This document shows, piece after piece, positions 1 to 9,708 of a DNA stretch of 14,490 nucleotides. Within the stretch, counting starts at the first letter, position 1, and each line of letters begins with the position of its first letter. The DNA lies in contig DATLFQ010000226.1 of the NCBI GenBank assembly GCA_035540915.1, positions 1-14,490 on the forward strand. Direction: 5' to 3'. The translations under genes and the position numbers were made by a program. The DNA comes from DATLFQ01 sp035540915 (lineage in GTDB: Bacteria; Actinomycetota; Acidimicrobiia; Acidimicrobiales; GCA-2861595). The notes beneath the pieces were generated by a model. The model searched no databases and had not been told where the DNA came from. It saw only the letters and a program-made list of their open reading frames with translations.

Positions 1-2151
1 CGCGGCGAACCAGCCGTCTGCCAGCACGGCCTCGACGAACGCGAGCAGGGCCGCGTCGTAGTCGTCGTCCGGCTCGGTCCAGGAGGTGTGGATCTTGGCT
101 TCCCGGCTGGCCTTCTCCATGTAGGCCACCGCCCGCTCCACTGGCAGCGGCCAGGCCCCGACCAACGTCTGGTAGAAAAGGTACTCCATGGTGGCGTCCG
201 GGCGGTCGGGGCCGGCCCGGTGTCGGTCGTTGTGCGCCCGCCACGCGTGCACGGTGTCGGCCCACTCGCCGGGGATCTCCGAGAGCAGATGGAGGCGGGC
301 CCGGGTGTCCTCGCCCCGCTTGGTGTCGTGGGTGGCGGTGGCGACCATGCCGGTCGGGTACCGGCCCTGGGAGATCGCGCACGCCCGGTGGAACGCAGCC
401 GGCGCGACCCCGAACCGCGACGGGTCGCCGCCGACCTCGTTGAGAGAGACGAGCGGCAGGTAGCTGTAGAAGGCGGTGTCCTCCACGCCCTTGGCCATCA
501 CCGGGCCGGTGAGCTGCTGGAAGCGGGCAACCAGCTCGGTCTCGGGGTCCGCCTCGGGCCCCGAGCCGGACGGCCGCCCGAACCCCGGGGACCGGTCGTC
601 GCCACGCGCCCGCAGCAGCAGCAGGTCGGCCACGAAGCCCCAGAGGTCCCCGTCGAGGTCCGGGCGCCGCTCGGCGGCCACCGTCACGGCCTGCTCGACG
701 TGGGCCACGTCGGTGTCGCTGACGGCGCCGTCGGCCGGCCGCACGTAGGCGCGGTACACCGGGAAGGCGGCGGCCACCTCGCGCAGGACCTCGTGCAGCT
801 CGTGGCGCGTGTAGTCCCGGAAGCGGCGGTGGCGCTCGCACACCCGGACGAAGGCCGCCGTCAGGGCGTTGAGGTCGGCGGCCAGCACCTGGCGCAGGAC
901 CTGGTGCTTCTTCTCCAGCACGACCGCCGACCAGTCGGTGGACTGATTGGTCAAGCCGGCGAACAGCTCCAGCAGGGGCTTGTGGCCGTCGGGGTCCACG
1001 AACAGGCCGCCGACCCGGTTGAGGAAGTCGTAGCCGGTGGTCCCGGCCACTGGCCAGGTCGAGGGCAGCTCCTCGCCGGGCTCCAGGATCTTCTCCACCA
1101 CCACCCAGGCGCCGCCGGTGGCCTCCGCCAGCCGGGCCAGATAGCCCTCGGGGTCGCGCAGGCCGTCGGGATGGTCGACCCGCAGCCCGTCGAGCGTGCC
1201 GTCCGCCACCCAGCCCAGCACCAGCCGGTGGGTGTCCTCGAACACCTGGGGGTCCTCCACCCGAAGGCCGATCAGGGTGGTGATGTCGAAGAACCGCCGG
1301 TAGTCCAGCTCCCGGCCGGCCGTGCGCCAGTAGGCCAACCGGTAGTTCTGCCTCTCCAGCACGGCGTCGAGGTGGTCGGGGTCGGCGTTGGTCTCGGCCA
1401 CCATGGCGTCGACGGCCTCGGCGACCGCCTCGACGTCGTCGCACAGCGCAGCGAGCCGGTCCGCCAGCACCTCCTTGTCGCGGTGGCGCTCGCGCACGCT
1501 GTCCCGGTCGGTGAGGGTGGACGCCGGGAGACGGCCCAGGGCGGTGGCCAGCGACTCCAGCTCGGCGCTGGCGCAGCGCTCGGCGGCGGCGGCCAGGACG
1601 CCGTCCATGGTGGGCGGCGCGATGGGCGCGACGTGCTCGTGGTAGCGGACGACGAACGAGCCACCCTCGCGGGCCAGCGCCAGCTCGCCGGCCTCCAGCA
1701 CCCGGCCGTAGTGGTCCCCCAGCACCGCCAGCAGGACCTTGTGGCGGAGCTTCGCCTCGGGCGGGTCCCAGTCCACGTCGAAGTAGGCGGCGTAAAGGCT
1801 GGACGGCCCGTTCTCCAGGACGTCCCACCACCACGCGTTCTCCCGGCCACCGATGGCCATGTGGTTGGGCACGATGTCGAGAATCTGGCCGAGGCCGGCC
1901 GCGCCCAGCGCGTCGCACATGCGCCGGTGGGCCGCCGCACCGCCCAGCTCGCCGTTCACCCGGCTGTGGTCGACGACGTCGTAGCCGTGTGTGCTGCCGG
2001 GGGCGGCCTGGAGGTAGGGCGACGCGTAGAGGTGGCTCACGCCCAGGTCGGCCAGGTAGGGCGCGACCGCGCCGACGTCGTCGAAGCCGAAGCGGGAGTG
2101 CAGCTGGGCGCGGTAGGTCGACAACGGGGCGCCGCCGCCCCCCGCCACCAC
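1..2151 (-). CDS. treY: Maltooligosyltrehalose synthase TreY, C-terminus cut by window edge
   Basis: Isomerises the reducing-end alpha-1,4 bond of maltodextrins to alpha-1,1, giving maltooligosyltrehalose, which TreZ then cleaves to trehalose in the cytoplasm. The 717 visible residues are one uninterrupted frame. GH13 motifs are clear: DIVPNH at residues 92-97, GLRVDHPDGLRDP with the predicted nucleophile Asp326, VVVEKILEPGEELP with acid/base Glu352, and THDTKRGEDTRAR around His608/Asp609, the last characteristic of TreY. The N-terminal STYRAQL and the HGYDVVDHSRVN segment also fit the family. The family usually has roughly 700-850 residues, so perhaps up to a hundred are missing. The start is GTG at 2151 (a second GTG follows); a stop in frame at 2218-2220 limits the choice. 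No good Shine-Dalgarno is visible at the usual distance. It lies 122 bp downstream of glgX and is probably cotranscribed; that gap holds nothing I recognise. Confidence 0.95.
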   Translation of the reverse strand, partial: MVAGGGGAPLSTYRAQLHSRFGFDDVGAVAPYLADLGVSHLYASPYLQAAPGSTHGYDVVDHSRVNGELGGAAAHRRMCDALGAAGLGQILDIVPNHMAIGGRENAWWWDVLENGPSSLYAAYFDVDWDPPEAKLRHKVLLAVLGDHYGRVLEAGELALAREGGSFVVRYHEHVAPIAPPTMDGVLAAAAERCASAELESLATALGRLPASTLTDRDSVRERHRDKEVLADRLAALCDDVEAVAEAVDAMVAETNADPDHLDAVLERQNYRLAYWRTAGRELDYRRFFDITTLIGLRVEDPQVFEDTHRLVLGWVADGTLDGLRVDHPDGLRDPEGYLARLAEATGGAWVVVEKILEPGEELPSTWPVAGTTGYDFLNRVGGLFVDPDGHKPLLELFAGLTNQSTDWSAVVLEKKHQVLRQVLAADLNALTAAFVRVCERHRRFRDYTRHELHEVLREVAAAFPVYRAYVRPADGAVSDTDVAHVEQAVTVAAERRPDLDGDLWGFVADLLLLRARGDDRSPGFGRPSGSGPEADPETELVARFQQLTGPVMAKGVEDTAFYSYLPLVSLNEVGGDPSRFGVAPAAFHRACAISQGRYPTGMVATATHDTKRGEDTRARLHLLSEIPGEWADTVHAWRAHNDRHRAGPDRPDATMEYLFYQTLVGAWPLPVERAVAYMEKASREAKIHTSWTEPDDDYDAALLAFVEAVLADGWFAA

Positions 2152-2273
2152 TAGGTGGCCGGTGCCGAACGGGCCACCTTCGGCGCGAAGCCGGCAGCGG
2201 CAGGGCGAACCTGCTGGTCAGGCCGTTTCATCGGTGACCCGCACGGGCGGGAAGGTAGTTCGACACCAGCCAC

Positions 2274-4370
<2,097 letters not shown>

Positions 4371-4377
4371 GGCCCGC

Positions 4378-4383
4378 ACCCTA
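4378..4383 (-). promoter_or_regulatory. Putative -10 box of glgX (leaderless)
   Basis: TAGGGT on the minus strand, matching TAnnnT, lies seven bases before the preferred ATG of glgX. That is where transcription would begin at the start codon itself. No convincing -35 hexamer is seen. The same arrangement precedes 8975 and 10156. Confidence 0.4.
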
Positions 4384-4424
4384 CCCAGCCTGGCCCATCC
4401 TCCAGCCGCCCCCGCCCGAGATCC

Positions 4425-5168
<744 letters not shown>

Positions 5169-5198
5169 GTCGCCGTCGTCCCTCGGTGGCGGAAGGCG

Positions 5199-5612
5199 TT
5201 ACAAGGTACAGAACACGTCGACGGGACCGGCGAAGGTGCTCTTCCAGTTGGCGCCGAAGTAGGCCCGCACACGCACGTTGTAGGTGTTGAGCAGGCTGAG
5301 CCCGCTGACGGTGTACGACGTGCCGGTGGTCGTGGCCGAGTTCCAGGTGCCGCTCGTGCTCAGCTTCCACTGCACCTCGTAGCCGGTGCGCCAGGTACTG
5401 GTGGTGGCCGTCCACGACGCCGTGAATCCCGTCGCGCAGAGGCTCGTCGTCACGTTCGTGGGCGGGGCCAGGGTGTCGGTGCCGAACGTCGCCGACGCGG
5501 TGGCGGGGTCGAGGAAGGCGGCCAGGGCCGACGGGGTCGGCCCGAGCGGGCTCACCACGAAGAGCACGGCGACGACGGCCGCCCGCCAGCCGATGCGCTC
5601 GGCGCGGGCCAC
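5199..5612 (-). CDS. Small secreted fibronectin type III protein with SipW-type leader
   Basis: Predicted extracellular protein of 137 residues. An N-terminal hydrophobic signal segment (about residues 8-32, ending SALAAFLD) runs into ATASATFGTDTL. This resembles the F-x-D-x-A-T-A-x-x-x-F pattern after the signal of SipW-dependent proteins. Then comes one FN3-like beta sandwich: APPTNVTTS, FTASWTATTS (conserved Trp), GYEVQW, and YTVSGLSLLNTYNVRVRAY (the Tyr/Leu corner). Two cysteines, one in the first strand (SLCATG) and one in the last (VFCTL), could form a disulfide clamping the domain. The GTG at 5612 is chosen because it sits one base after the signal-peptidase stop, with GGGAGGG inside the end of that gene as ribosome site, so translation is probably coupled. 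Longer upstream frames would only overlap the peptidase gene. Its role as fibre accessory or second substrate is inference. Confidence 0.82.
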   Translation of the reverse strand: MARAERIGWRAAVVAVLFVVSPLGPTPSALAAFLDPATASATFGTDTLAPPTNVTTSLCATGFTASWTATTSTWRTGYEVQWKLSTSGTWNSATTTGTSYTVSGLSLLNTYNVRVRAYFGANWKSTFAGPVDVFCTL

Positions 5613-5613
5613 C

Positions 5614-6315
5614 TCAGCCCTCCCGCCCGGAGTGCCGGCGCCGGAGGGTGGCAGCCGCCAGACCGGTGACCAGGCAGCCGAGGGCGAAGCCCCCGGGCGC
5701 CGTCGCCAGCCAGGCCGCGGCCCGGCCCACCTCGGGAACGTGCCACCGCAGGCGCTCGGCATCGACGACAGGCACCGGCATCGGGTCGGGGTCGTCGTTG
5801 GCGTCGCCCTTGAGCGTCAGGGTCGGCGTGGGCCCGGAGCGGTCGATGGCCACGATGCGGTGCATGACGCGGGCCCCGTCGGGCTGGTCGACGGCCACCA
5901 CGTCGCCGGGGCGCAGCTCTTCGGCCCGTACGCGCTGGACCAGCACCATGGAGCCGACAGGCACCGCAGGTGCCATGGACCCGCTCCGCACGACCAGCGG
6001 ACGGATGTCGTCCCGCGCCGCGGTCGCGGTCAGGGCAACGCCGGCCAGTCCGAGCAGGGCGGCCAGCGTGAGGGCCACCTCCCCGAGCAGATGGACCAGC
6101 CGGCCGGAACGGCGGCGGCGCCGCTCGGGTGCGGCGGTGACGGGTCGGGCGCGAGCAGCTGCCGGGACCGGGGCAGGGAGCGCCAGCCCCGCCCCGATCC
6201 CGGCGACGACGGGCACCGCCAGGGCGGCCGCCCGGACCAGACGCGCCGAGCGGCGGCGTGGCCGCAGCCACGTCCACGGAAGGGCCTGCCGTGTCGATGT
6301 GGAGACCAGGGTCAT
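5614..6315 (-). CDS. SipW-type signal peptidase I (S26B)
   Basis: Membrane peptidase that removes leaders from secreted proteins. The archaeal/eukaryotic-like S26B subtype is shown by the Ser-His arrangement: SGSM with Ser113 and MHRIV with His152 in place of the bacterial catalytic lysine. KGDANDDPDP follows, carrying candidate catalytic Asp171 or Asp174. It has 233 residues. Hydrophobic segments lie at about 26-48, 74-98 (just before the catalytic Ser) and 204-225, so it should be anchored with the active site outside. An arginine-rich patch (about 64-72) lies between the first two. ATG 6315 is chosen over an in-frame GTG at 6357 because GAGG sits about seven bases upstream and because 6357 lies inside the strong hairpin. 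It sits between its probable substrate (tasA-like, 84 bp upstream) and the FN3 gene (1 bp downstream), as in Bacillus tapA-sipW-tasA. Confidence 0.9.
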   Translation of the reverse strand: MTLVSTSTRQALPWTWLRPRRRSARLVRAAALAVPVVAGIGAGLALPAPVPAAARARPVTAAPERRRRRSGRLVHLLGEVALTLAALLGLAGVALTATAARDDIRPLVVRSGSMAPAVPVGSMVLVQRVRAEELRPGDVVAVDQPDGARVMHRIVAIDRSGPTPTLTLKGDANDDPDPMPVPVVDAERLRWHVPEVGRAAAWLATAPGGFALGCLVTGLAAATLRRRHSGREG

Positions 6316-6344
6316 GGTGGGCCTCGGCGCGAAGCGGTCAGGCC

Positions 6345-6386
6345 GACGCCCGGCCACCGGAGGAGGGATCCGGTGGCCGGGGCGTC
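6345..6386 (-). promoter_or_regulatory. Strong hairpin between tasA-like gene and signal peptidase gene
   Basis: Arms GACGCCCGGCCACCGGA (6345-6361) and TCCGGTGGCCGGGGCGTC (6369-6386) pair over 17 bp with a single bulged base and a seven-base loop. It starts 13 bases after the tasA-like stop and ends about 30 bases before the peptidase ATG. No U-run follows, so it is not a classic terminator. It could act as an attenuator or an mRNA-stabilising 3' end giving more fibre protein than peptidase. Confidence 0.6.
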
Positions 6387-6399
6387 AGGGCCGGGAGGA

Positions 6400-6948
6400 T
6401 CAGGACTGGGTGGCGCTGAAGGTGAAGGTGGCGGTGGTGGTGGCGCCCTGGTAGCTGTCGTTGGCCGTGCTGGGCAGCTCGATCCGGAAGCAGGCGATCT
6501 CGCTCGCACCCACGGCCAGGGTCCGGCTGGCGATGGCGCCGGCGCTGAGCGCGCCCGACGCGGTGAGCACGTCGACCGAGGAGCCGTAGGTGGTGGCGTC
6601 GCACGTGGTGGCCACCTTCTTGACGCCGAGGGTGAGCTGGTCGCGCAGCGCCTTGAGATCGGTGTTGGTGGCCGAGGTGGACATGGTGTAACTGAAGCCC
6701 AGCGTGCCGTTGTTGGCGATGGTGAGGGGGGCGAACTTCACGTCGCCGGGCTTCATGTTCGACATCTCGATGGAGGTGAAGGCGAAGGCGTCGTCGGCGT
6801 TGCCCGAGATCAAAAGGTCCACGGTGCCGGCCGTGAACGTCGACTGCGCAGTGCCCGAGTCGGTGAACGTGGCGAACGTCCCGGCCCAGACGAGGCCGGA
6901 GAGCGAACCGAGCGACAGCAGCAGGCGGGTGTTTCGCAGCATCGACAT
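6400..6948 (-). CDS. TasA/camelysin-like SipW-dependent secreted protein
   Basis: Predicted exported beta-sandwich protein of the TasA/CalY family, whose Bacillus members form extracellular fibres. It has 182 residues. A short hydrophobic leader (about 7-25) is followed by the hallmark ATFTDSGTAQSTFTAGTVDL (26-45), the SipW-dependent cleavage context. NMKPGD at 64-69 then FAPLTIANNGTLGFSYTM matches the TasA core pattern. Two cysteines (116 and 153) may be disulfide-linked. The end TTATFTFSATQS is a typical last strand. ATG 6948 is chosen because GAGGAA lies about 12 bases upstream; a second ATG at 6942 is too far from it. The frame stays open upstream to about 7209 and beyond, but third-position GC falls sharply just upstream of the ATG, supporting this start. 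It is first in a minus-strand cassette with the signal peptidase and FN3 genes. Matrix function is inferred from family and context. Confidence 0.87.
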   Translation of the reverse strand: MSMLRNTRLLLSLGSLSGLVWAGTFATFTDSGTAQSTFTAGTVDLLISGNADDAFAFTSIEMSNMKPGDVKFAPLTIANNGTLGFSYTMSTSATNTDLKALRDQLTLGVKKVATTCDATTYGSSVDVLTASGALSAGAIASRTLAVGASEIACFRIELPSTANDSYQGATTTATFTFSATQS

Positions 6949-7351
6949 GGGTGACCCACTTTCCTCGTCAGGCGATCTGCGAAAGATTTCGGTTCGCAGG
7001 CGCCCGGACTGAAGGGATTCCTCCCAGTGAGCCCGCAGCATGGCCAGCCCCTCGTCCAGCACGGCCCGCAGCGCCCGCGCCCCGGGCGCCACGGCGACGA
7101 CCTGGATCCCGGGCCCGGCCAGCGGAAGCACCGCGCCCCGGAGCGCGGCGCCGAGAGCGGTAGGCCGACCCTGCGGCCGGCGTGCGGTCTCGAAGCACAC
7201 GATGGGCACGGGCGGGAAGCGGACCGCGCCTCGGCCGGCCGTGGGCCAGGCGGAAGAACGCCCGAGTATCGGTCCGGCCTGCTGGCGGGTGGACTTCCAG
7301 GGATAGCGCTCGTGGCTGGCGACCGGACCGGACGCAGCCCGGGAGCAGGGC
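6949..7351 (-). other. Leader / intergenic stretch with a possible short ORF
   Basis: This is about 400 bases between the coiled-coil gene stop and the tasA-like start. Bases next to the ATG (6949-7020) are less GC-rich and hold the ribosome site and an inverted repeat, so they look like an untranslated leader. Further upstream a minus-strand frame from GTG 7209 (beginning PIVCFETARRPQGRP, later VLDEGLAMLRAHWEESLQ) has high third-position GC and protein-like composition. It has no stop and runs straight into the tasA-like gene, and no ribosome site is obvious. It could be a remnant, an N-terminal extension or chance. A plus-strand frame over the same bases is equally open, so I do not call a gene. 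Confidence 0.35.
6977..6999. promoter_or_regulatory. Inverted repeat upstream of tasA-like gene
   Basis: CTGCGAA (6977-6983) and TTCGCAG (6993-6999) are perfect 7-base arms around nine bases. An overlapping second palindrome, CGAAA-GA-TTTCG (6980-6991), shares part of it. It lies about 30 bases before the tasA-like ATG in a locally AT-richer patch. It may be an operator or a leader hairpin; no binding protein can be named. Confidence 0.4.
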
Positions 7352-8845
7352 TCAGCCGCTCCAGCCGATGGCGCGGGCCCGGCGGCGGGCACTGGCCGTG
7401 CTGCGGCGGACCGACGCGGCGCCGTCGGAGACCACCACGACCGGCGGGCCGGGATCGGACTCCGCCTGCGGCGGCGCCTCGGTCTCGCCGGTGGCGCGGC
7501 CGCCCGGCGCCGCCCGGTCGCTGACAAGCTGGGCCCGCTGGGCGTCCAGAGCGGCGCGCAACGCCTCCAGCTCGCGACGGGCCTCGCGGCGGCGCTGGCG
7601 CTGGGCCTGGCGGTCGGCCCGTAGCCGCTCGCGCTGCTCGGCGAGTTCGTCGCGCTCGGTCACCAGGTCGGCCATGGCCCGCTCGAGCTCGACCCGCAGG
7701 CTGGCGGCTGCTTCCCGGTCGGCCTCGAACTCGTCCCGCTCCCCCTCCAGGCGGAGCCACTCGGCGGCGAGGACCTCGTGGCCCGTCCGGAGCGCCTCGC
7801 ACTCCGCGGCCAGCCGCTCACGTTCGGCGGCCAGCTCGACCACCAGCCGGCTGGTCTCGCCCACCCGGGTCTCCAGCTCGGCCCGGGCGGCGTCGAGCTC
7901 GGCGCGCTCGGCCGCCTGCTCCTGGCGAGTGGCGTCCAGCGCCTGGAACTCGGCGGTCAGCACCTCCTCGGCGGCGTCCAGGGCGTCTCGCTCGGCAGCG
8001 AGCGCCGTTGCCTGGGCAGCCAAATCCTCCTTGAGCCAGCGCAGCTCGCTGACCCGGGGGGCCGCCTCGGCCCGCTCGGCCTCGAGGCGGGCCCGTTCGG
8101 CCGCCACCCGAGCCGATTCGTCCTCCAGCCGGGCGAGGCCGGCGGCGACCTCGGCCCCCTGGCGGGCCAGCTCCTCGGTTCGCCGGTCCGCCACCGCCCG
8201 GGCCTGGTCCACCTGGTCGCGGTCGGCGTCGAGCCGGGAGCGCGCCGCTTCCAGTTGGGCGAACTCCGCTTCCAGGGTGTCCTCGGAACGCTCCACGGCC
8301 TGGCGCCGCGCCGCCAGCTCGTCGCGACGGGTCACCAGGGCGGCGGTGAGCCGCTCGACGTGGAGTGCCCGCTCCTCGGTGGCGGACCGGACCACCTCCA
8401 CCCGCTGCGCCTCGGCGTCGGCCCGGGCCCGCTCGGCGGCCAGCGTCCGGCCCAGCGTCTCCAGCACCCGGCGCTCGCCGGCCAGGCGCTGGGCTTCGAG
8501 GCGCTGCCGCTCCGCCGACGCCTGCAACTCGGCGGCCGCGTGCCCGGGCGGCTCCGGGCAGCGCTGCTTGGCGGCCGCCCGCTCGGCCTCCAGTGCGGCC
8601 GTCAGCCGGGCCACCTCAGCCCGGGCCGCCCGGGTCGCGCCCTCCACGGTGACACGGGCGGTCTCCAGCTCGATGCGGCCCCGGGCCACGTCCGCCCGCT
8701 CGGCGGCGATCTGCTCCTCGGCGCGGGCCAACCGGGCGCGCAGCGCCACGACCTCGGCCGCCACGGCCAGCCGTTGCTCCACCGCGGCCGGCGACGCCAG
8801 CACCACGACGGGGGCGGCGTCGTGCGGGCTCGCGGTGGTCACCAC
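7352..8845 (-). CDS. Long coiled-coil protein, function unknown
   Basis: About 497 residues, almost entirely predicted alpha-helical coiled coil. It is made of heptad-like runs rich in Ala, Glu, Arg and Leu, such as LAAERARLEAERAEA and repeated AERxxLxAE units, from about residue 20 to 440. A break containing Cys96 and PEPPG (about 96-101) makes a likely hinge. The C-terminal 60 residues change to a low-complexity Gly/Pro/acidic linker, then PPVVVVSDGA, then a basic end (RRSTASARRRARAIGWSG) that might bind nucleic acid or membrane. There is no signal peptide or transmembrane segment. It resembles SMC-arm or scaffold-like coils only in composition, so no function is assigned. The start is uncertain: GTG 8845 or 8842 sits just after TACCGT, and an in-frame GTG at 8863 is possible. 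It is divergent from the Dabb gene. The opposite strand is also open here but encodes Ser/Arg-rich nonsense. Confidence 0.85.
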   Translation of the reverse strand: MVTTASPHDAAPVVVLASPAAVEQRLAVAAEVVALRARLARAEEQIAAERADVARGRIELETARVTVEGATRAARAEVARLTAALEAERAAAKQRCPEPPGHAAAELQASAERQRLEAQRLAGERRVLETLGRTLAAERARADAEAQRVEVVRSATEERALHVERLTAALVTRRDELAARRQAVERSEDTLEAEFAQLEAARSRLDADRDQVDQARAVADRRTEELARQGAEVAAGLARLEDESARVAAERARLEAERAEAAPRVSELRWLKEDLAAQATALAAERDALDAAEEVLTAEFQALDATRQEQAAERAELDAARAELETRVGETSRLVVELAAERERLAAECEALRTGHEVLAAEWLRLEGERDEFEADREAAASLRVELERAMADLVTERDELAEQRERLRADRQAQRQRRREARRELEALRAALDAQRAQLVSDRAAPGGRATGETEAPPQAESDPGPPVVVVSDGAASVRRSTASARRRARAIGWSG

Positions 8846-8848
8846 GGC

Positions 8849-8854
8849 ACGGTA
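8849..8854 (-). promoter_or_regulatory. Putative -10 box of the coiled-coil gene
   Basis: TACCGT (TAnnnT) on the minus strand lies three bases before GTG 8845 and six before GTG 8842. The latter spacing would give a leaderless transcript starting at 8842. No clear -35 is seen. Confidence 0.3.
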
Positions 8855-8962
8855 CGGGCGCACCCCTGTGGAGGGGAAGGGGGACAGGTTGGGGATTTCC
8901 CTAGTGCGACAAGGTCTTTCGGGGAGGTCGTGGGGCTTCGACCGGTTCGCGCACCGGCCGCC

Positions 8963-8968
8963 TACCAT
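8963..8968 (+). promoter_or_regulatory. Putative -10 box of the Dabb gene (leaderless)
   Basis: TACCAT lies exactly six bases before GTG 8975, so transcription would begin at the start codon. No Shine-Dalgarno is present, which supports leaderless initiation. A weak TCGACC at 8938-8943 could serve as -35 with a 19-base spacer. Confidence 0.45.
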
Positions 8969-8974
8969 CGCCCG

Positions 8975-9265
8975 GTGCTGCGCCACACCGTCGTCTTCCG
9001 GTGGAGACTGGGGATCCCTTCCGGCGACGTGGACGAGGTCACTGCGGCCCTGCGGCGGCTGCCCTCGACGATCCCTGAGCTCCGCGCCTACCACGTGGGT
9101 CGGGATGCCGGCCTGACCGGCGGCAACTGGGACTTCGCGGTGGTCGCCGACTTCGACGACGCCGCCGGCTGGCGGGCGTACCTCGACCACCCGGCCCACC
9201 AGGAGGCGTTGGCGCGCATCCGCGCCATGGCCGAGGAGCGGGCCGCCGTCCAGTACGAGTTCTAG
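8975..9265 (+). CDS. Dabb (stress-responsive A/B barrel) domain protein
   Basis: Small 96-residue protein of the dimeric ferredoxin-like Dabb family. The opening LRHTVVFRWRLGIPSGDVDE with the strand-1 His, then ELRAYHVGRDAGL, NWDFAVVADFDDAAGWRAYLDHPAHQ and a closing VQYEF cover the whole domain in order. HPAHQEAL is the typical family segment before the last helix. Members are cytoplasmic; their ligand is mostly unknown. The GTG start at 8975 is fixed by the domain's first strand and by the -10-like box six bases upstream. The long in-frame extension upstream is antisense to the coiled-coil gene and has poor composition. The stop is one base from the end of the converging ABC pseudogene. It appears to be a single-gene transcript. 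Confidence 0.88.
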   Translation: MLRHTVVFRWRLGIPSGDVDEVTAALRRLPSTIPELRAYHVGRDAGLTGGNWDFAVVADFDDAAGWRAYLDHPAHQEALARIRAMAEERAAVQYEF

Positions 9266-9266
9266 G

Positions 9267-9460
9267 TCAGGCGGCCAGCGCCCGAGCGAAGGCGAGATGC
9301 TGTTGCTGCCCGCCCGACAGGAGACCGGCCCGCCGCCCAGCACCGGGCGAAGACCGGGAAACAGCTCGAGTGCGTCTTCGAGCGCCGCCCGCGAGCCGAC
9401 CGCCTCCACCCACGCGAAGGTTCTCTGCGACGGCCAGGTGCGGGAGCACGCCAGCCGAAA
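9267..9460 (-). pseudogene. LivF-like ABC transporter ATPase fragment, frameshifted and truncated
   Basis: This is the remnant of the ATP-binding subunit of a branched-chain amino acid type (LivF) importer. Recognisable pieces in order are GVLPHLAVAENLRVG in one frame (family VFPHLTVAENL), SRAALEDALELFPGLRPVLG in a second frame (family helical-domain ELFPRL), and GRRAGLLSGGQQQHLAFARALAA back in the first. The last contains the ABC signature (SGGQQQ). The protein stops right after ARALAA, so the Walker B segment (LLLDEPS) is absent, and Walker A upstream is absent too. Two compensating frame changes inside about 120 bases, plus loss of both nucleotide-binding motifs, mean no functional ATPase can be made. 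Sequencing error could explain the frameshifts but not the truncation. Confidence 0.7.
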
Positions 9461-9608
9461 GTCGGACAGGAGCATGGCGGCGACGACGAGCAGGCCCAGG
9501 CCGGCAGCGACGAAGCCGGTCCGCCCGACCAGCGCCCGCCCGGCCCAGGGCGGCGGCGGCCCGCCTCACGCCAGACTCCACGAAGGCGTTCAGGATGCCG
9601 AGCGCGGA
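9452..9608 (-). pseudogene. Membrane-protein-like fragment fused to the ABC remnant
   Basis: Minus-strand pieces ASALGILNAFVESGVRRA in one frame and ALVGRTGFVAAGLGLLVVAA followed by MLLSDFRL in the next look like an amphipathic segment and one transmembrane helix broken by a frameshift. They abut the LivF-like remnant at about 9452-9460. A permease N-terminus (LivM-like) would make sense beside LivF, but the match is too short to assert. No intact start-to-stop reading exists. The rest of the gap up to 9708 shows nothing I recognise. Confidence 0.35.
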
Positions 9609-9708
9609 GGCAGCGCATCGACGACACCACCGACGCCGCCGCCCACCCTCTCGACCTTCGGCGCCGCCCCGCAGCGCCTGGGACTTGCCAGCGAACGCAG
9701 CCGGACCC

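Noticed and set aside
88..2154. Long open frame on the plus strand opposite treY
   Set aside because: It is antisense to a gene with all GH13 motifs intact; its His/Gly/Val-rich composition is what a GC-rich reverse frame gives.
7182..8950. Ser/Arg/Ala-rich plus-strand frame opposite the coiled-coil gene
   Set aside because: It is a mirror of the GCG/CTC-rich coil codons with no domain. The minus-strand frame has heptad periodicity and a sensible composition.
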